From an uncultured Clostridia bacterium (lineage in GTDB: Bacteria; Bacillota; Clostridia; Oscillospirales; Acutalibacteraceae): a stretch of 10,229 bases of DNA. The translations under genes were made by a program, and so were the position numbers. The stretch is from the NCBI GenBank assembly GCA_937916195.1, contig CALFTO010000060.1, forward strand, positions 1-10,229, read 5' to 3'. The notes beneath the pieces were generated by a model, which saw only the letters and a program-made list of their open reading frames with translations, was not told where the DNA came from and did not search any database. Each line of letters starts with the position of its first letter. Position 1 is the first letter of the stretch. Shown piece after piece: positions 1-5,555 of this stretch.

Positions 1-13
1 TCTCTCCCTCCGT

Positions 14-52
14 CAACGCTAACGCGTTGCCACCTCCCTCGTCAGAGGGAGG
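14..52. repeat. Double-hairpin intergenic palindromic repeat
   Basis: Two perfect hairpins lie side by side: CAACGC(14-19)/GCGTTG(24-29) with a 4-base loop, then CCTCCCTC(33-40)/GAGGGAGG(45-52) with loop GTCA. The stretch is much more GC-rich than its surroundings and codes for nothing. From memory, similar CTCCCTC...GAGGGAG palindromes recur between genes in Ruminococcaceae-type genomes, so a dispersed REP- or MITE-like element is likely. It sits just downstream of the lipoprotein gene and could stop or stabilise that transcript, but on the minus strand no U-run follows it, so a classical terminator is not supported. The element may begin before base 1. Confidence 0.5.
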
Positions 53-63
53 AAAATCGTTTT

Positions 64-474
64 TTATTCAGTTCCTTCGCCATTATCTGATGATGGCTCT
101 TCTGCTGTTGTGCTTTCGGTTGTACTTTCTGTTGTACTCTCGGTTGTTGATTCTGTAGTAGACTCCGTTGTATCCTCTTCATCTTCTGTTGTACCTTCAG
201 TTGTTGAGGGCTTTGGTTGAGTTGGTCTGGGATTTGTGGGCTTTGGAGTATAATTATTATATCTTGTTGTTGAAGAAGATGAGTTTTCTTCTGTCTCCTC
301 TTCTGTTGAAGATTCTTCAGTTTCACTTTCTGTTTCTTCTTCGGTGGTAGTTTCAGTTGGTCTTTCTGTTATTTCAGGAAAATCGCCAACCAATTCATAT
401 TTCGGCGCATCAGAACACGCCACAAGCAATATCGATAAAGCCAATATCATAACAAACACTATTATCTTCTTCAT
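64..474 (-). CDS. Thr/Ser/Glu-rich low-complexity lipoprotein
   Basis: A 136-residue secreted lipoprotein. Residues 1-19 form a lipoprotein signal peptide (MKK, then a hydrophobic core) ending in the lipobox LVAC, so Cys20 should be lipidated and the mature protein tethered to the outer face of the membrane. The rest looks disordered: an acidic TTEEE/TESE tract (40-65), a short Pro/Lys-rich stretch (77-90), and about five TTES tetrapeptides (102-123) before an acidic tail. No folded domain follows, so it resembles a bare spacer or surface stalk. The start is supported by AAGGAG shortly before the ATG. It begins 18 bases after the C92-type hydrolase gene ends and so is probably co-transcribed as the last gene of that operon. 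The family is not recognised; function unknown. Confidence 0.8.
   Translation of the reverse strand: MKKIIVFVMILALSILLVACSDAPKYELVGDFPEITERPTETTTEEETESETEESSTEEETEENSSSSTTRYNNYTPKPTNPRPTQPKPSTTEGTTEDEEDTTESTTESTTESTTESTTESTTAEEPSSDNGEGTE
106..171 (-). repeat. 12-bp codon repeat encoding TTES units
   Basis: Tandem 12-base units encode about five TTES tetrapeptides (residues 102-123 of the lipoprotein). The units differ at synonymous positions (ACA/ACT/ACC for Thr; AGT/AGC/TCA for Ser), so the array is not freshly expanded, but copy number could still differ between strains. Confidence 0.65.
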
Positions 475-492
475 TACATATCTCCTTTTAAT

Positions 493-1356
493 TTACAACT
501 CCATTATATTGCCATATATTTGAACTATTTCTAACTTATCACTATGCAAAAGCTCTTTCGGTGTTACCATTCCGCCGTCAGAGTCCAAATCAATATCAAA
601 GCACTTGTAAGCATACCACACAAAATGTGCGCATTGTGTCGTAATAGGTTTTGCCTCTGTGTTTCTGCCACCGATTACTCCCGCAGAGAGCGCATAGGGA
701 ATTCCAATCATATTTTCTTTAACAAAATCCGCAACTTCATTTTGAGTTGCATCGTCAATATCTTTTACGCGCAATACTGCAACAAGGGGGAAATCATTCC
801 ATTCCCAAACCGTGCCGAAATCGGACTTTTCAAACACTCTTACTGCCTGCGCAGTTTCACCGTTTTCCGCATCTGTCACAATTGCCGCGTGGCCGTGACG
901 CCAGCCGAGAGAATGAATGCTCAACGTAATTATTATATCACCGTTTTCGATATTTGCAAAATCGGGATTTAAAATCTGCTTGCCGTCGTTATCGGTCAGT
1001 ATATCGTGCTTGGCAAAAATTGCGGTACGAACACAGGTGAAATCCTTATCCTTTAAATAATAGTTGCGGTATTTTTCAATATCACTTATGCGATTTTCAG
1101 CAACAAGATTATCAACTGCAGGCTTGCCCAACCCCGATTGCTCAAAAATAATTTCGTAGTCTTCATCGGTGAGTTGCTCATTTGTTAAAAGCTTTTGATT
1201 AACCAAATCCCACTCTGCCACATTAACATTGGCATCTTTGTACGCAAATTTATCGGTAATTTCGGTTGCCACAAAATCAAAGCTCAGAAACACTATACAT
1301 ATTATAAGTATGACGGAAATAATTTTTCTGATTTTCTTCTGTCTTTCGATAGTCAC
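493..1356 (-). CDS. Membrane-anchored permuted NlpC/P60 (YiiX/C92-like) hydrolase
   Basis: A 287-residue protein with an N-terminal transmembrane anchor (about residues 11-30) after a basic MTIERQKKIRK start, so the catalytic part should face outward. The core resembles the permuted papain-like YiiX group (peptidase family C92): a GDIIIT strand at 139-144, the motif GHAAIV with candidate catalytic His156, then Cys242 in QCAHFVWYA. The order His before Cys is the mark of the permuted NlpC/P60 fold; Glu176 may be the third residue. Relatives act on peptide, amide or thioester/ester bonds, so the substrate cannot be told from sequence. The GTG start overlaps the upstream patatin stop as GTGA, with GGAGG 7 bases before it, implying translational coupling. 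The lipoprotein gene follows after 18 bases. The fold assignment is fairly sure; the role is inferred. Confidence 0.75.
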   Translation of the reverse strand: MTIERQKKIRKIISVILIICIVFLSFDFVATEITDKFAYKDANVNVAEWDLVNQKLLTNEQLTDEDYEIIFEQSGLGKPAVDNLVAENRISDIEKYRNYYLKDKDFTCVRTAIFAKHDILTDNDGKQILNPDFANIENGDIIITLSIHSLGWRHGHAAIVTDAENGETAQAVRVFEKSDFGTVWEWNDFPLVAVLRVKDIDDATQNEVADFVKENMIGIPYALSAGVIGGRNTEAKPITTQCAHFVWYAYKCFDIDLDSDGGMVTPKELLHSDKLEIVQIYGNIMEL

Positions 1357-2210
1357 GGGGTAGCCTCCGTGTCAGCCGACAAAAAAGACTTGATTTTGCC
1401 CGCATCTTCATAGCCCTTGTGATAAAGAGCCTCCACACCATGTCTTTCGTGCTTAAGCGTTGTAACTCCGCAACAATCATCGGGCGAGAGAATTAACACC
1501 TTGCCCTCTTTTTCAAGCTTGTTGATATAATCAAGGTCAGCATTGTATTTGTCAATCATCGAATACATAAGGCGGGCACTTTCGGGATATTTCTTCAACA
1601 CCGCTTTGTAAAGGGTTTCGGGTGCTTTGTGGGGTTTGTGATAATCTTTGGGCAATGTAAGTGTTATAACCACCTTGTCGCAACCGTCTTGGAAGGCTTT
1701 TCTTACGGGTATGGGGTCAGAAAGTCCGCCGTCGTAGTATTCTCTGCCGTCTTTTTCAACCACAGGACACACCACGGGAATACAGCTTGAAGCCTTGAGC
1801 TCATAATAGTCGTTTTTCTCAATATTTCTATAATCGAGATATTCGGTTTTACCCGTTGGTGCATCAGTTGTGACAATGTAAAAATCACAATTATGTGAGC
1901 GCATAACCTCAAAATTCAACGGGTCCTCGCCACCCTCTTGAGTGAGAGTAGTGTAAATATAATCAAGGTCAAGATATTTCTTATTCTTAACCCAATTTTT
2001 AAGGCTCATATATTCAGGTCGGCAGGAATAGTCACGATAAAAACGCAAAGTTCTGTCTCTGTGCCCGCCAAGATGTGAAATAATATTTGCGCTACCCGCT
2101 GAAACACCAATATAATAAGGGAATTCTATGCCCTCGTCAAGACAAAAATCCAGCACGCCTGCGCCATAAACCGCACGCATACCGCCACCAACGTCAATAT
2201 AACCGACCAC
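1353..2210 (-). CDS. Patatin-like phospholipase (YjjU/RssA type)
   Basis: A 285-residue patatin-family serine acyl hydrolase. From the GTG at 2210 it opens with the family's first strand and oxyanion loop (VGYIDVGGGMRAVYGAG, Gly8-Arg12), then the nucleophile elbow GVSAG with Ser37, and the DGG motif with Asp160 completing the Ser-Asp dyad. The family cleaves acyl esters of phospholipids or other lipids in the cytoplasm or at the inner membrane face. An ATG at 2252 would add 14 residues but lacks a ribosome binding site, and a TTGCAA-N17-TAAAAT promoter overlaps it, so transcripts should start near 2236. The GTG has GAGGTG 6 bases upstream and gives the length expected of the family. It is the first gene of the operon with the C92-type hydrolase and the lipoprotein. 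Substrate unknown. Confidence 0.88.
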   Translation of the reverse strand: MVGYIDVGGGMRAVYGAGVLDFCLDEGIEFPYYIGVSAGSANIISHLGGHRDRTLRFYRDYSCRPEYMSLKNWVKNKKYLDLDYIYTTLTQEGGEDPLNFEVMRSHNCDFYIVTTDAPTGKTEYLDYRNIEKNDYYELKASSCIPVVCPVVEKDGREYYDGGLSDPIPVRKAFQDGCDKVVITLTLPKDYHKPHKAPETLYKAVLKKYPESARLMYSMIDKYNADLDYINKLEKEGKVLILSPDDCCGVTTLKHERHGVEALYHKGYEDAGKIKSFLSADTEATP

Positions 2211-2242
2211 AGAATTCACCTCGCAAAACTTATTGAAAATTG

Positions 2243-2271
2243 ATTTTACCATATATTTCTTATTATTGCAA
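2243..2271 (-). promoter_or_regulatory. Promoter of patatin/C92/lipoprotein operon
   Basis: On the minus strand TTGCAA (2266-2271), a 17-base spacer, then TAAAAT (2243-2248). It places the transcript start near 2236, downstream of the ATG at 2252 and 25 bases before the GTG at 2210. Confidence 0.55.
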
Positions 2272-2344
2272 ATTTTGTGAGCAGTTAAACAAATAAAAAT
2301 TGGAAATACTCTAAATAAAGAATTAAGTTAGCGGAAGTGATATA

Positions 2345-2788
2345 GTGTCAACTACTGATAAAGAATATGACAAGATGGCGAAAAAGGCGTCACCGAATTC
2401 GCCAAAATTTATGAACGGACTTAAAGCATTTTTAATTGGTGGCTCAATTTGCGCCTTTGGTCAACTTTTAAACTATCTTTTTAAGAAAATGGGACTTAAC
2501 GAAGAAGAAGTCAAGGCAATGACCCCAGCAACGCTCATTGTGATTACCGCAATCCTAACGGGAATTGGCGTGTTCGACAAAATCGCCAAGCACGCGGGTG
2601 CTGGAACTATTGTTCCCATTACGGGCTTTGCAAATTCAGTTGTTTCCCCCGCCCTCGAATTCAAATCAGAGGGATATGTTTTGGGTGTGGGCGCAAACCT
2701 TTTTAAAATTGCAGGCCCTGTTATCGCCTACGGTATTTTCGCTTCGGTAATCTACGGCGTGATTTGTTATATATTTAAACTATACTGA
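2345..2788 (+). CDS. spoVAC: Stage V sporulation protein AC (SpoVAC)
   Basis: A 147-residue membrane protein with the SpoVAC signature throughout: KAFLIGGSICAFGQ (27-40), the ILTGIGVFDKIAKHAGAG segment (70-87) and PITGFANSVVSPALE (91-105), followed by EGYVLGVGANLF and a final membrane helix. SpoVAC belongs to the SpoVA complex in the inner membrane of the forespore, which imports dipicolinic acid during sporulation and releases it at germination; the B. subtilis protein behaves as a mechanosensitive channel. The start is a GTG preceded by GGAAGTGA 5 bases upstream. A strong terminator follows 3 bases after the stop, and no spoVAD or spoVAE gene follows, so it is transcribed alone here. I found no convincing sigma-G promoter in the 90-base divergent gap. 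Confidence 0.93.
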   Translation: MSTTDKEYDKMAKKASPNSPKFMNGLKAFLIGGSICAFGQLLNYLFKKMGLNEEEVKAMTPATLIVITAILTGIGVFDKIAKHAGAGTIVPITGFANSVVSPALEFKSEGYVLGVGANLFKIAGPVIAYGIFASVIYGVICYIFKLY

Positions 2789-2791
2789 AAA

Positions 2792-2826
2792 GGCGGGGTA
2801 AATACCCCGCCATACTATTTTTATTT
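2792..2826 (+). terminator. Rho-independent terminator of spoVAC
   Basis: A perfect 8-bp GC-rich stem, GGCGGGGT(2792-2799)/ACCCCGCC(2804-2811), with loop AAAT and a T-rich tail on the plus strand. On the minus strand four Ts follow the stem, so it may weakly serve the convergent gene ending at 2821 as well. Confidence 0.88.
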
Positions 2827-3990
2827 AGTTTCATCATCCAAAAAAGAAACCTGTTTATCTTTAAAAAATTTTTCTGTGCGTTTTTTCAAAAGCTTTTTAT
2901 CATTATTTGAAATCTTCGCACGTTTTGGATAACGCCAGAACTCATCTGTTCCGATTTCAACAACTGACGGATTATCTTCATCCTCAAAAACAGAGAATAC
3001 CGCAAGTCTTTCACCATGTTTTAAATAAAGGAAATCATCTTTAAACTGTACATCTCCGTCACCAAGAGATTTTCCCATTCGTTTTGTGTCTGCAAAGTTT
3101 TCAGCGTCAGCTTTTTTAAAGTTTCTGTACAGTTCAGCAAGTGTGGTTTCGGGAAGTTTACGGTCGATTAAATCGTAATCATAATTCTCATTATTTTCAA
3201 TCGGAAGCTTACCATTAAAAACAGTTTTTATAATCAGTTTTATTGTACGGTTTTTAACAGGAGTACTACCGCCAAGCGAAATATCTCTCATACCATCAAA
3301 ATAACAACGCTTCGCCGATAAATCAACAGCACAAGGAATAATGGCTGTATCATTAAAGTTGGGAGTTTTACGCACCTTTTCTTGCAAATTGAAATCCATG
3401 TATTCCGCAATAATAATTACCGCAGTAGCAGTAATAACAGGTGCTTTTTTCTGCTCTTTTTCAAGTAATTTAAGGTCTTTCACCTTACATTTCATTTCTT
3501 TAACCGCCGATTTTGCAGAGGACATTATATTATTATATGTATTGTTGTCAAGATAATCTGTACGATAAAGCAAGACAATCTTTTCACTTGCTGCCACATC
3601 AATCATCCATGAACGGTATCTTTTGTATCTTACACTTATTAATTCGGGGCAATTTGTCTTTATTTGCTTCTCTTTACCGTGTTTTTTACATTTTGCGATA
3701 ATTCTCTGTGCAACATCTTCAGCTTTTTCATTTTCATCACCTAAGGCAAACCAAAGTCTTGTTTTCTGCCAGTTGCTTACCTGTTCGGCAATAAGACTGA
3801 TGCTCATAATTTCCGCAAAATTTTTTATAAGATAAACCAAATCAAGAACTATGGCAACAAAGAAACACGGCACTCCAATTTCTTCACTAAAAACAAGCAT
3901 TGCAACAAATCCTAACAAAGTGATTAAAATCACCGGAAGATAAAGCACAATGCAACACAAATTAGGATTTTTCATCTTTATATTTTTCAT
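2821..3990 (-). CDS. Unrecognised two-helix membrane protein with large soluble domain
   Basis: A 389-residue protein of no family I recognise. Two hydrophobic segments at about 12-34 and 39-56 form an N-terminal membrane hairpin; the remaining ~330 residues are charged and soluble, probably cytoplasmic given the basic N-terminus. Residues 86-182 are Lys/Glu-rich and helical in character, then a short hydrophobic strand (183-197, APVITATAVIIIAEY) and a mixed alpha/beta-looking region with CAVDL and RCYFDGMRDISLGG. The tail (355-379) is strongly basic. The ATG is set by GGAGGTG 4 bases upstream and a TTTACA-N17-TATAAT promoter just before that. It is monocistronic: convergent with spoVAC and separated from mscS by a terminator. 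The soluble part might be a sensor or scaffold, but nothing in the sequence proves a function. Confidence 0.8.
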   Translation of the reverse strand: MKNIKMKNPNLCCIVLYLPVILITLLGFVAMLVFSEEIGVPCFFVAIVLDLVYLIKNFAEIMSISLIAEQVSNWQKTRLWFALGDENEKAEDVAQRIIAKCKKHGKEKQIKTNCPELISVRYKRYRSWMIDVAASEKIVLLYRTDYLDNNTYNNIMSSAKSAVKEMKCKVKDLKLLEKEQKKAPVITATAVIIIAEYMDFNLQEKVRKTPNFNDTAIIPCAVDLSAKRCYFDGMRDISLGGSTPVKNRTIKLIIKTVFNGKLPIENNENYDYDLIDRKLPETTLAELYRNFKKADAENFADTKRMGKSLGDGDVQFKDDFLYLKHGERLAVFSVFEDEDNPSVVEIGTDEFWRYPKRAKISNNDKKLLKKRTEKFFKDKQVSFLDDETK

Positions 3991-4013
3991 ACCGCACCTC
4001 CACTTTTTATTAC

Positions 4014-4042
4014 ATTATATCATCAACTACTCGAAGTGTAAA
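4014..4042 (-). promoter_or_regulatory. Sigma-A-type promoter of the 389-residue membrane protein
   Basis: On the minus strand TTTACA (4037-4042), 17 bases, then a perfect TATAAT (4014-4019), with the transcript starting near 4007 and the GGAGGTG/ATG start right behind it. Confidence 0.75.
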
Positions 4043-4060
4043 TACTGTATTGATAAACAA

Positions 4061-4089
4061 AAAGGGCTATGGTTAAACCATAGCCCTTT
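4061..4089 (-). terminator. Rho-independent terminator of mscS
   Basis: A near-continuous palindrome: AAAGGGCTATGGTT (4061-4074) pairs with AACCATAGCCCTTT (4076-4089). On the minus strand it is followed by a U-rich run (CTTTTTGTTT), and it lies 7 bases after the mscS stop codon. It separates mscS from the promoter of the next leftward gene. Confidence 0.9.
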
Positions 4090-4096
4090 CGTTTAA

Positions 4097-4909
4097 TTAT
4101 TTATTGTCAACGTGAACATCAATCTGCTTATAGGGGATTTCAATTCCGTTCTTGTCAAATGCCTCTTTGACACCTTCGAGTACATCAAAGTAAACATCCC
4201 AGTAATCAGCATTTTTACACCATACGCGAACTGTGTATGTAAGTGCGCTGTCAGCACATTCTGAAACGCGAACAAAGGGTTCAGGCTTTTTGAGTGTCTT
4301 AGGATGAGCTTCAACAATTTCGCTGATAACCTCTTTAACCTTTTTCATATCGCAGTTATATGCCGCGCTGAAATTAAGGTCAACTCTGCGAAGCTCTTCT
4401 GACGAATAATTCTCGATTACAGAGTTTGTAAGTCCGCCGTTGGGGATTGTAACGCGCTTGTTGTCAAGTGTGAGAAGTTCAGTATAAACAACAGAAATCT
4501 CTGAAACAATACCTGCCTCGCCTGATGCTTCAATGTAGTCGCCAACCTTAAAGGGCTTAAAGAGAAGAATCATAAGTCCGCCTGCAAAGTTGCTGAGTGA
4601 GCCCTGAAGAGCAAGACCGATTGCAGCACCGCAGGTTGCTAAAACCGTAATGAATGAAGTTGCGGGAATACCAATAATTGATGCAATAACAATTACGAGA
4701 ATTGCATAAAGAGCAATGCTTGTAAAACTGCTGAGGAATGAGCGCAAGCTATCATCAAGTTTGTCGAGCTTTGGAGATTTTCTGAGCCATTTAACAAGTG
4801 ACTTAACTGCCTTTAAGCCAACAATCAGAACGATTGCCGCACCTAAAATTTTACCGCCCCAAGTGGTAGCGAATTCAAATCCTTTTGCGGAAATAGTTTC
4901 CCAATTCAT
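4097..4909 (-). CDS. mscS: Small-conductance mechanosensitive channel, MscS family
   Basis: A 270-residue MscS-type channel, close to the length of the E. coli protein. It opens under membrane tension to release solutes on hypo-osmotic shock and forms a heptamer in the inner membrane. Helices lie at about 20-40 and 62-80, and the Gly/Ala-rich pore helix TM3 at 84-116 includes GAAIGLALQGSLSNFAGG. The beta domain follows, with FKVGDYIE (120-127), then VTIPNG (153-158) and the alpha/beta C-terminal domain. The start at 4909 has GGAGG 7 bases upstream, and a promoter ends close by; the reading frame stays open for 57 more codons, but those lack a ribosome binding site and are not MscS-like. It is a monocistronic gene with its own terminator. 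The divergent small ORF on the other side is unrelated. Confidence 0.93.
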   Translation of the reverse strand: MNWETISAKGFEFATTWGGKILGAAIVLIVGLKAVKSLVKWLRKSPKLDKLDDSLRSFLSSFTSIALYAILVIVIASIIGIPATSFITVLATCGAAIGLALQGSLSNFAGGLMILLFKPFKVGDYIEASGEAGIVSEISVVYTELLTLDNKRVTIPNGGLTNSVIENYSSEELRRVDLNFSAAYNCDMKKVKEVISEIVEAHPKTLKKPEPFVRVSECADSALTYTVRVWCKNADYWDVYFDVLEGVKEAFDKNGIEIPYKQIDVHVDNK

Positions 4910-4941
4910 ATTTATTCCTCCAAAAAGAATTATTTTGTAAT

Positions 4942-4970
4942 ATTTTAGCAAAATTCCCCTCCCAACGCAA
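4942..4970 (-). promoter_or_regulatory. Promoter of mscS
   Basis: On the minus strand TTGCGT (4965-4970), a 17-base spacer, then TAAAAT (4942-4947), giving a leader of about 25 bases before the mscS ATG. Confidence 0.65.
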
Positions 4971-4989
4971 TAGCAAGAATAAATATTTC

Positions 4990-5026
4990 TTATCATCACC
5001 GCGCATAATATTAACGGTGATGATAA
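4990..5026 (+). promoter_or_regulatory. 11-bp inverted repeat over the small ORF's ribosome binding site
   Basis: TTATCATCACC (4990-5000) is exactly repeated in reverse complement as GGTGATGATAA (5016-5026) around a 15-base spacer. The right arm contains the Shine-Dalgarno GGTGAT (5016-5021) and touches the ATG at 5026. As RNA it would hide the translation start; as DNA it could be an operator. No T-run follows, so it is not a terminator. Confidence 0.5.
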
Positions 5027-5262
5027 TGAAAAAAGAAAATAAAAACAGAAATAAGGATGCGGGAAGATTGAACGAAGCAACAGAAGCTATCATCGACGAC
5101 CCCGAAACTCCATACGAGATGGTGAACAAATACGGCACTTATGAAATTCAACCCACCGCCGAAACTGAAAAGGCATTCCCAACAATCGCACAAGGACTTC
5201 CCAAAAACGCCAAAAAGCCTTCAATCAGCCGTACCCGTAACCCAAAGCAAAATTCAATTTAA
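5026..5262 (+). CDS. Small hydrophilic hypothetical protein
   Basis: A 78-residue hydrophilic protein that I do not recognise. It has a basic, Asn/Lys-rich start (MKKENKNRNKD), an acidic middle with DDPETPYEMVNKYGTYEIQPT (about 24-44), and a basic, Ser/Asn-rich tail. There are no membrane segments, signal peptide or cysteines. The ATG at 5026 has GGTGAT 4 bases upstream; a GTG at 5017 and an ATG at 5020 in the same frame lie inside that ribosome binding site and are unlikely starts. The gene stands alone between the divergent mscS and tRNA-Leu. The ordered middle block and ribosome binding site argue for a real gene. I cannot assign a function. Confidence 0.55.
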   Translation: MKKENKNRNKDAGRLNEATEAIIDDPETPYEMVNKYGTYEIQPTAETEKAFPTIAQGLPKNAKKPSISRTRNPKQNSI

Positions 5263-5319
5263 AAAATTTTTAAAAAAATTAAAAAAACGCTTGACACTAC
5301 CGATTTCCTTTGTTATAAT
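5263..5319 (+). promoter_or_regulatory. tRNA-Leu promoter with A/T-tract UP element
   Basis: A consensus TTGACA (5291-5296), exactly 17 bases, and a consensus TATAAT (5314-5319) give a transcript start near 5326. The 25 bases upstream are phased A- and T-tracts resembling an UP element, as expected for a strong stable-RNA promoter. Confidence 0.88.
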
Positions 5320-5349
5320 GTCTCTTGCGTTCGAGAGAACGTCCGATAT

Positions 5350-5433
5350 GCGAGAGTGGCGGAATCGGCAGACGCGCACGTTTGAGGGGCGTGTGGTAAT
5401 CCCGTACGGGTTCAAGTCCCGTCTCTCGCACCA
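5350..5433 (+). tRNA. tRNA-Leu (anticodon GAG)
   Basis: A class II tRNA of 84 bases. The acceptor stem GCGAGAG (5350-5356) pairs with CTCTCGC (5423-5429), then discriminator A and encoded CCA (5431-5433). The anticodon stem CACGT/GCGTG surrounds the loop TTGAGGG, with anticodon GAG at 5384-5386, which reads CUU/CUC leucine codons. The T arm carries GGGTTCAAGTCCC, and the extra arm between is short. The discriminator A and the GG of the D loop fit leucine identity. It is a single tRNA unit with its own promoter and terminator, immediately left of the mobile element. Confidence 0.97.
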
Positions 5434-5434
5434 T

Positions 5435-5480
5435 ATTGAGTATTCATAAGGGATTTGACCTGTGAATACTCAATTTTTTT
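5435..5480 (+). terminator. Rho-independent terminator of tRNA-Leu
   Basis: A perfect 12-bp stem, ATTGAGTATTCA (5435-5446) with TGAATACTCAAT (5463-5474), a 16-base loop and a run of seven Ts right after, starting 2 bases behind the tRNA 3' end. Confidence 0.92.
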
Positions 5481-5525
5481 GCTTAAAATAGAGTTTTCTA
5501 TATAATTCAATAGTTTTTATGTATC

Positions 5526-5554
5526 GTCGCATTCCTTTCGGAGTGCGACTTTTT
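5526..5554 (+). terminator. Inward-facing terminator at left edge of the element
   Basis: GTCGCATTCC (5526-5535) pairs with GGAGTGCGAC (5540-5549), including one T-G wobble, with loop TTTC and a T5 run. The wobble forms only in plus-strand RNA and the T-run lies on that side, so it acts on rightward transcription, towards the 3' end of the recombinase gene. Confidence 0.7.
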
Positions 5555-5555
5555 G

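Noticed and set aside
106..171. CRISPR-like array suggested by regularly spaced short repeats
   Set aside because: The units are 12-base in-frame codon repeats with no spacers.
42..326. 94-codon minus-strand ORF rich in Gln, overlapping the lipoprotein
   Set aside because: It is a frame-shifted shadow of the Thr/Ser/Glu repeats, with no ribosome binding site of its own.
2253..2344. Sigma-G promoter for spoVAC in the divergent gap
   Set aside because: AATACTC near 2305 recalls a sigma-G -10 box, but no matching -35 element lies at the right distance.
4910..5080. 57-codon N-terminal extension of MscS
   Set aside because: It lacks a ribosome binding site, crosses the mscS promoter and the inverted repeat, and is not MscS-like; the ATG at 4909 has GGAGG.
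5434..5555. Serine recombinase inserted into the tRNA-Leu gene, with a tRNA 3' end as attachment site
   Set aside because: The tRNA, its CCA and its terminator are intact, and I see no copy of the tRNA 3' end at the right side of the element; adjacency may be coincidence.
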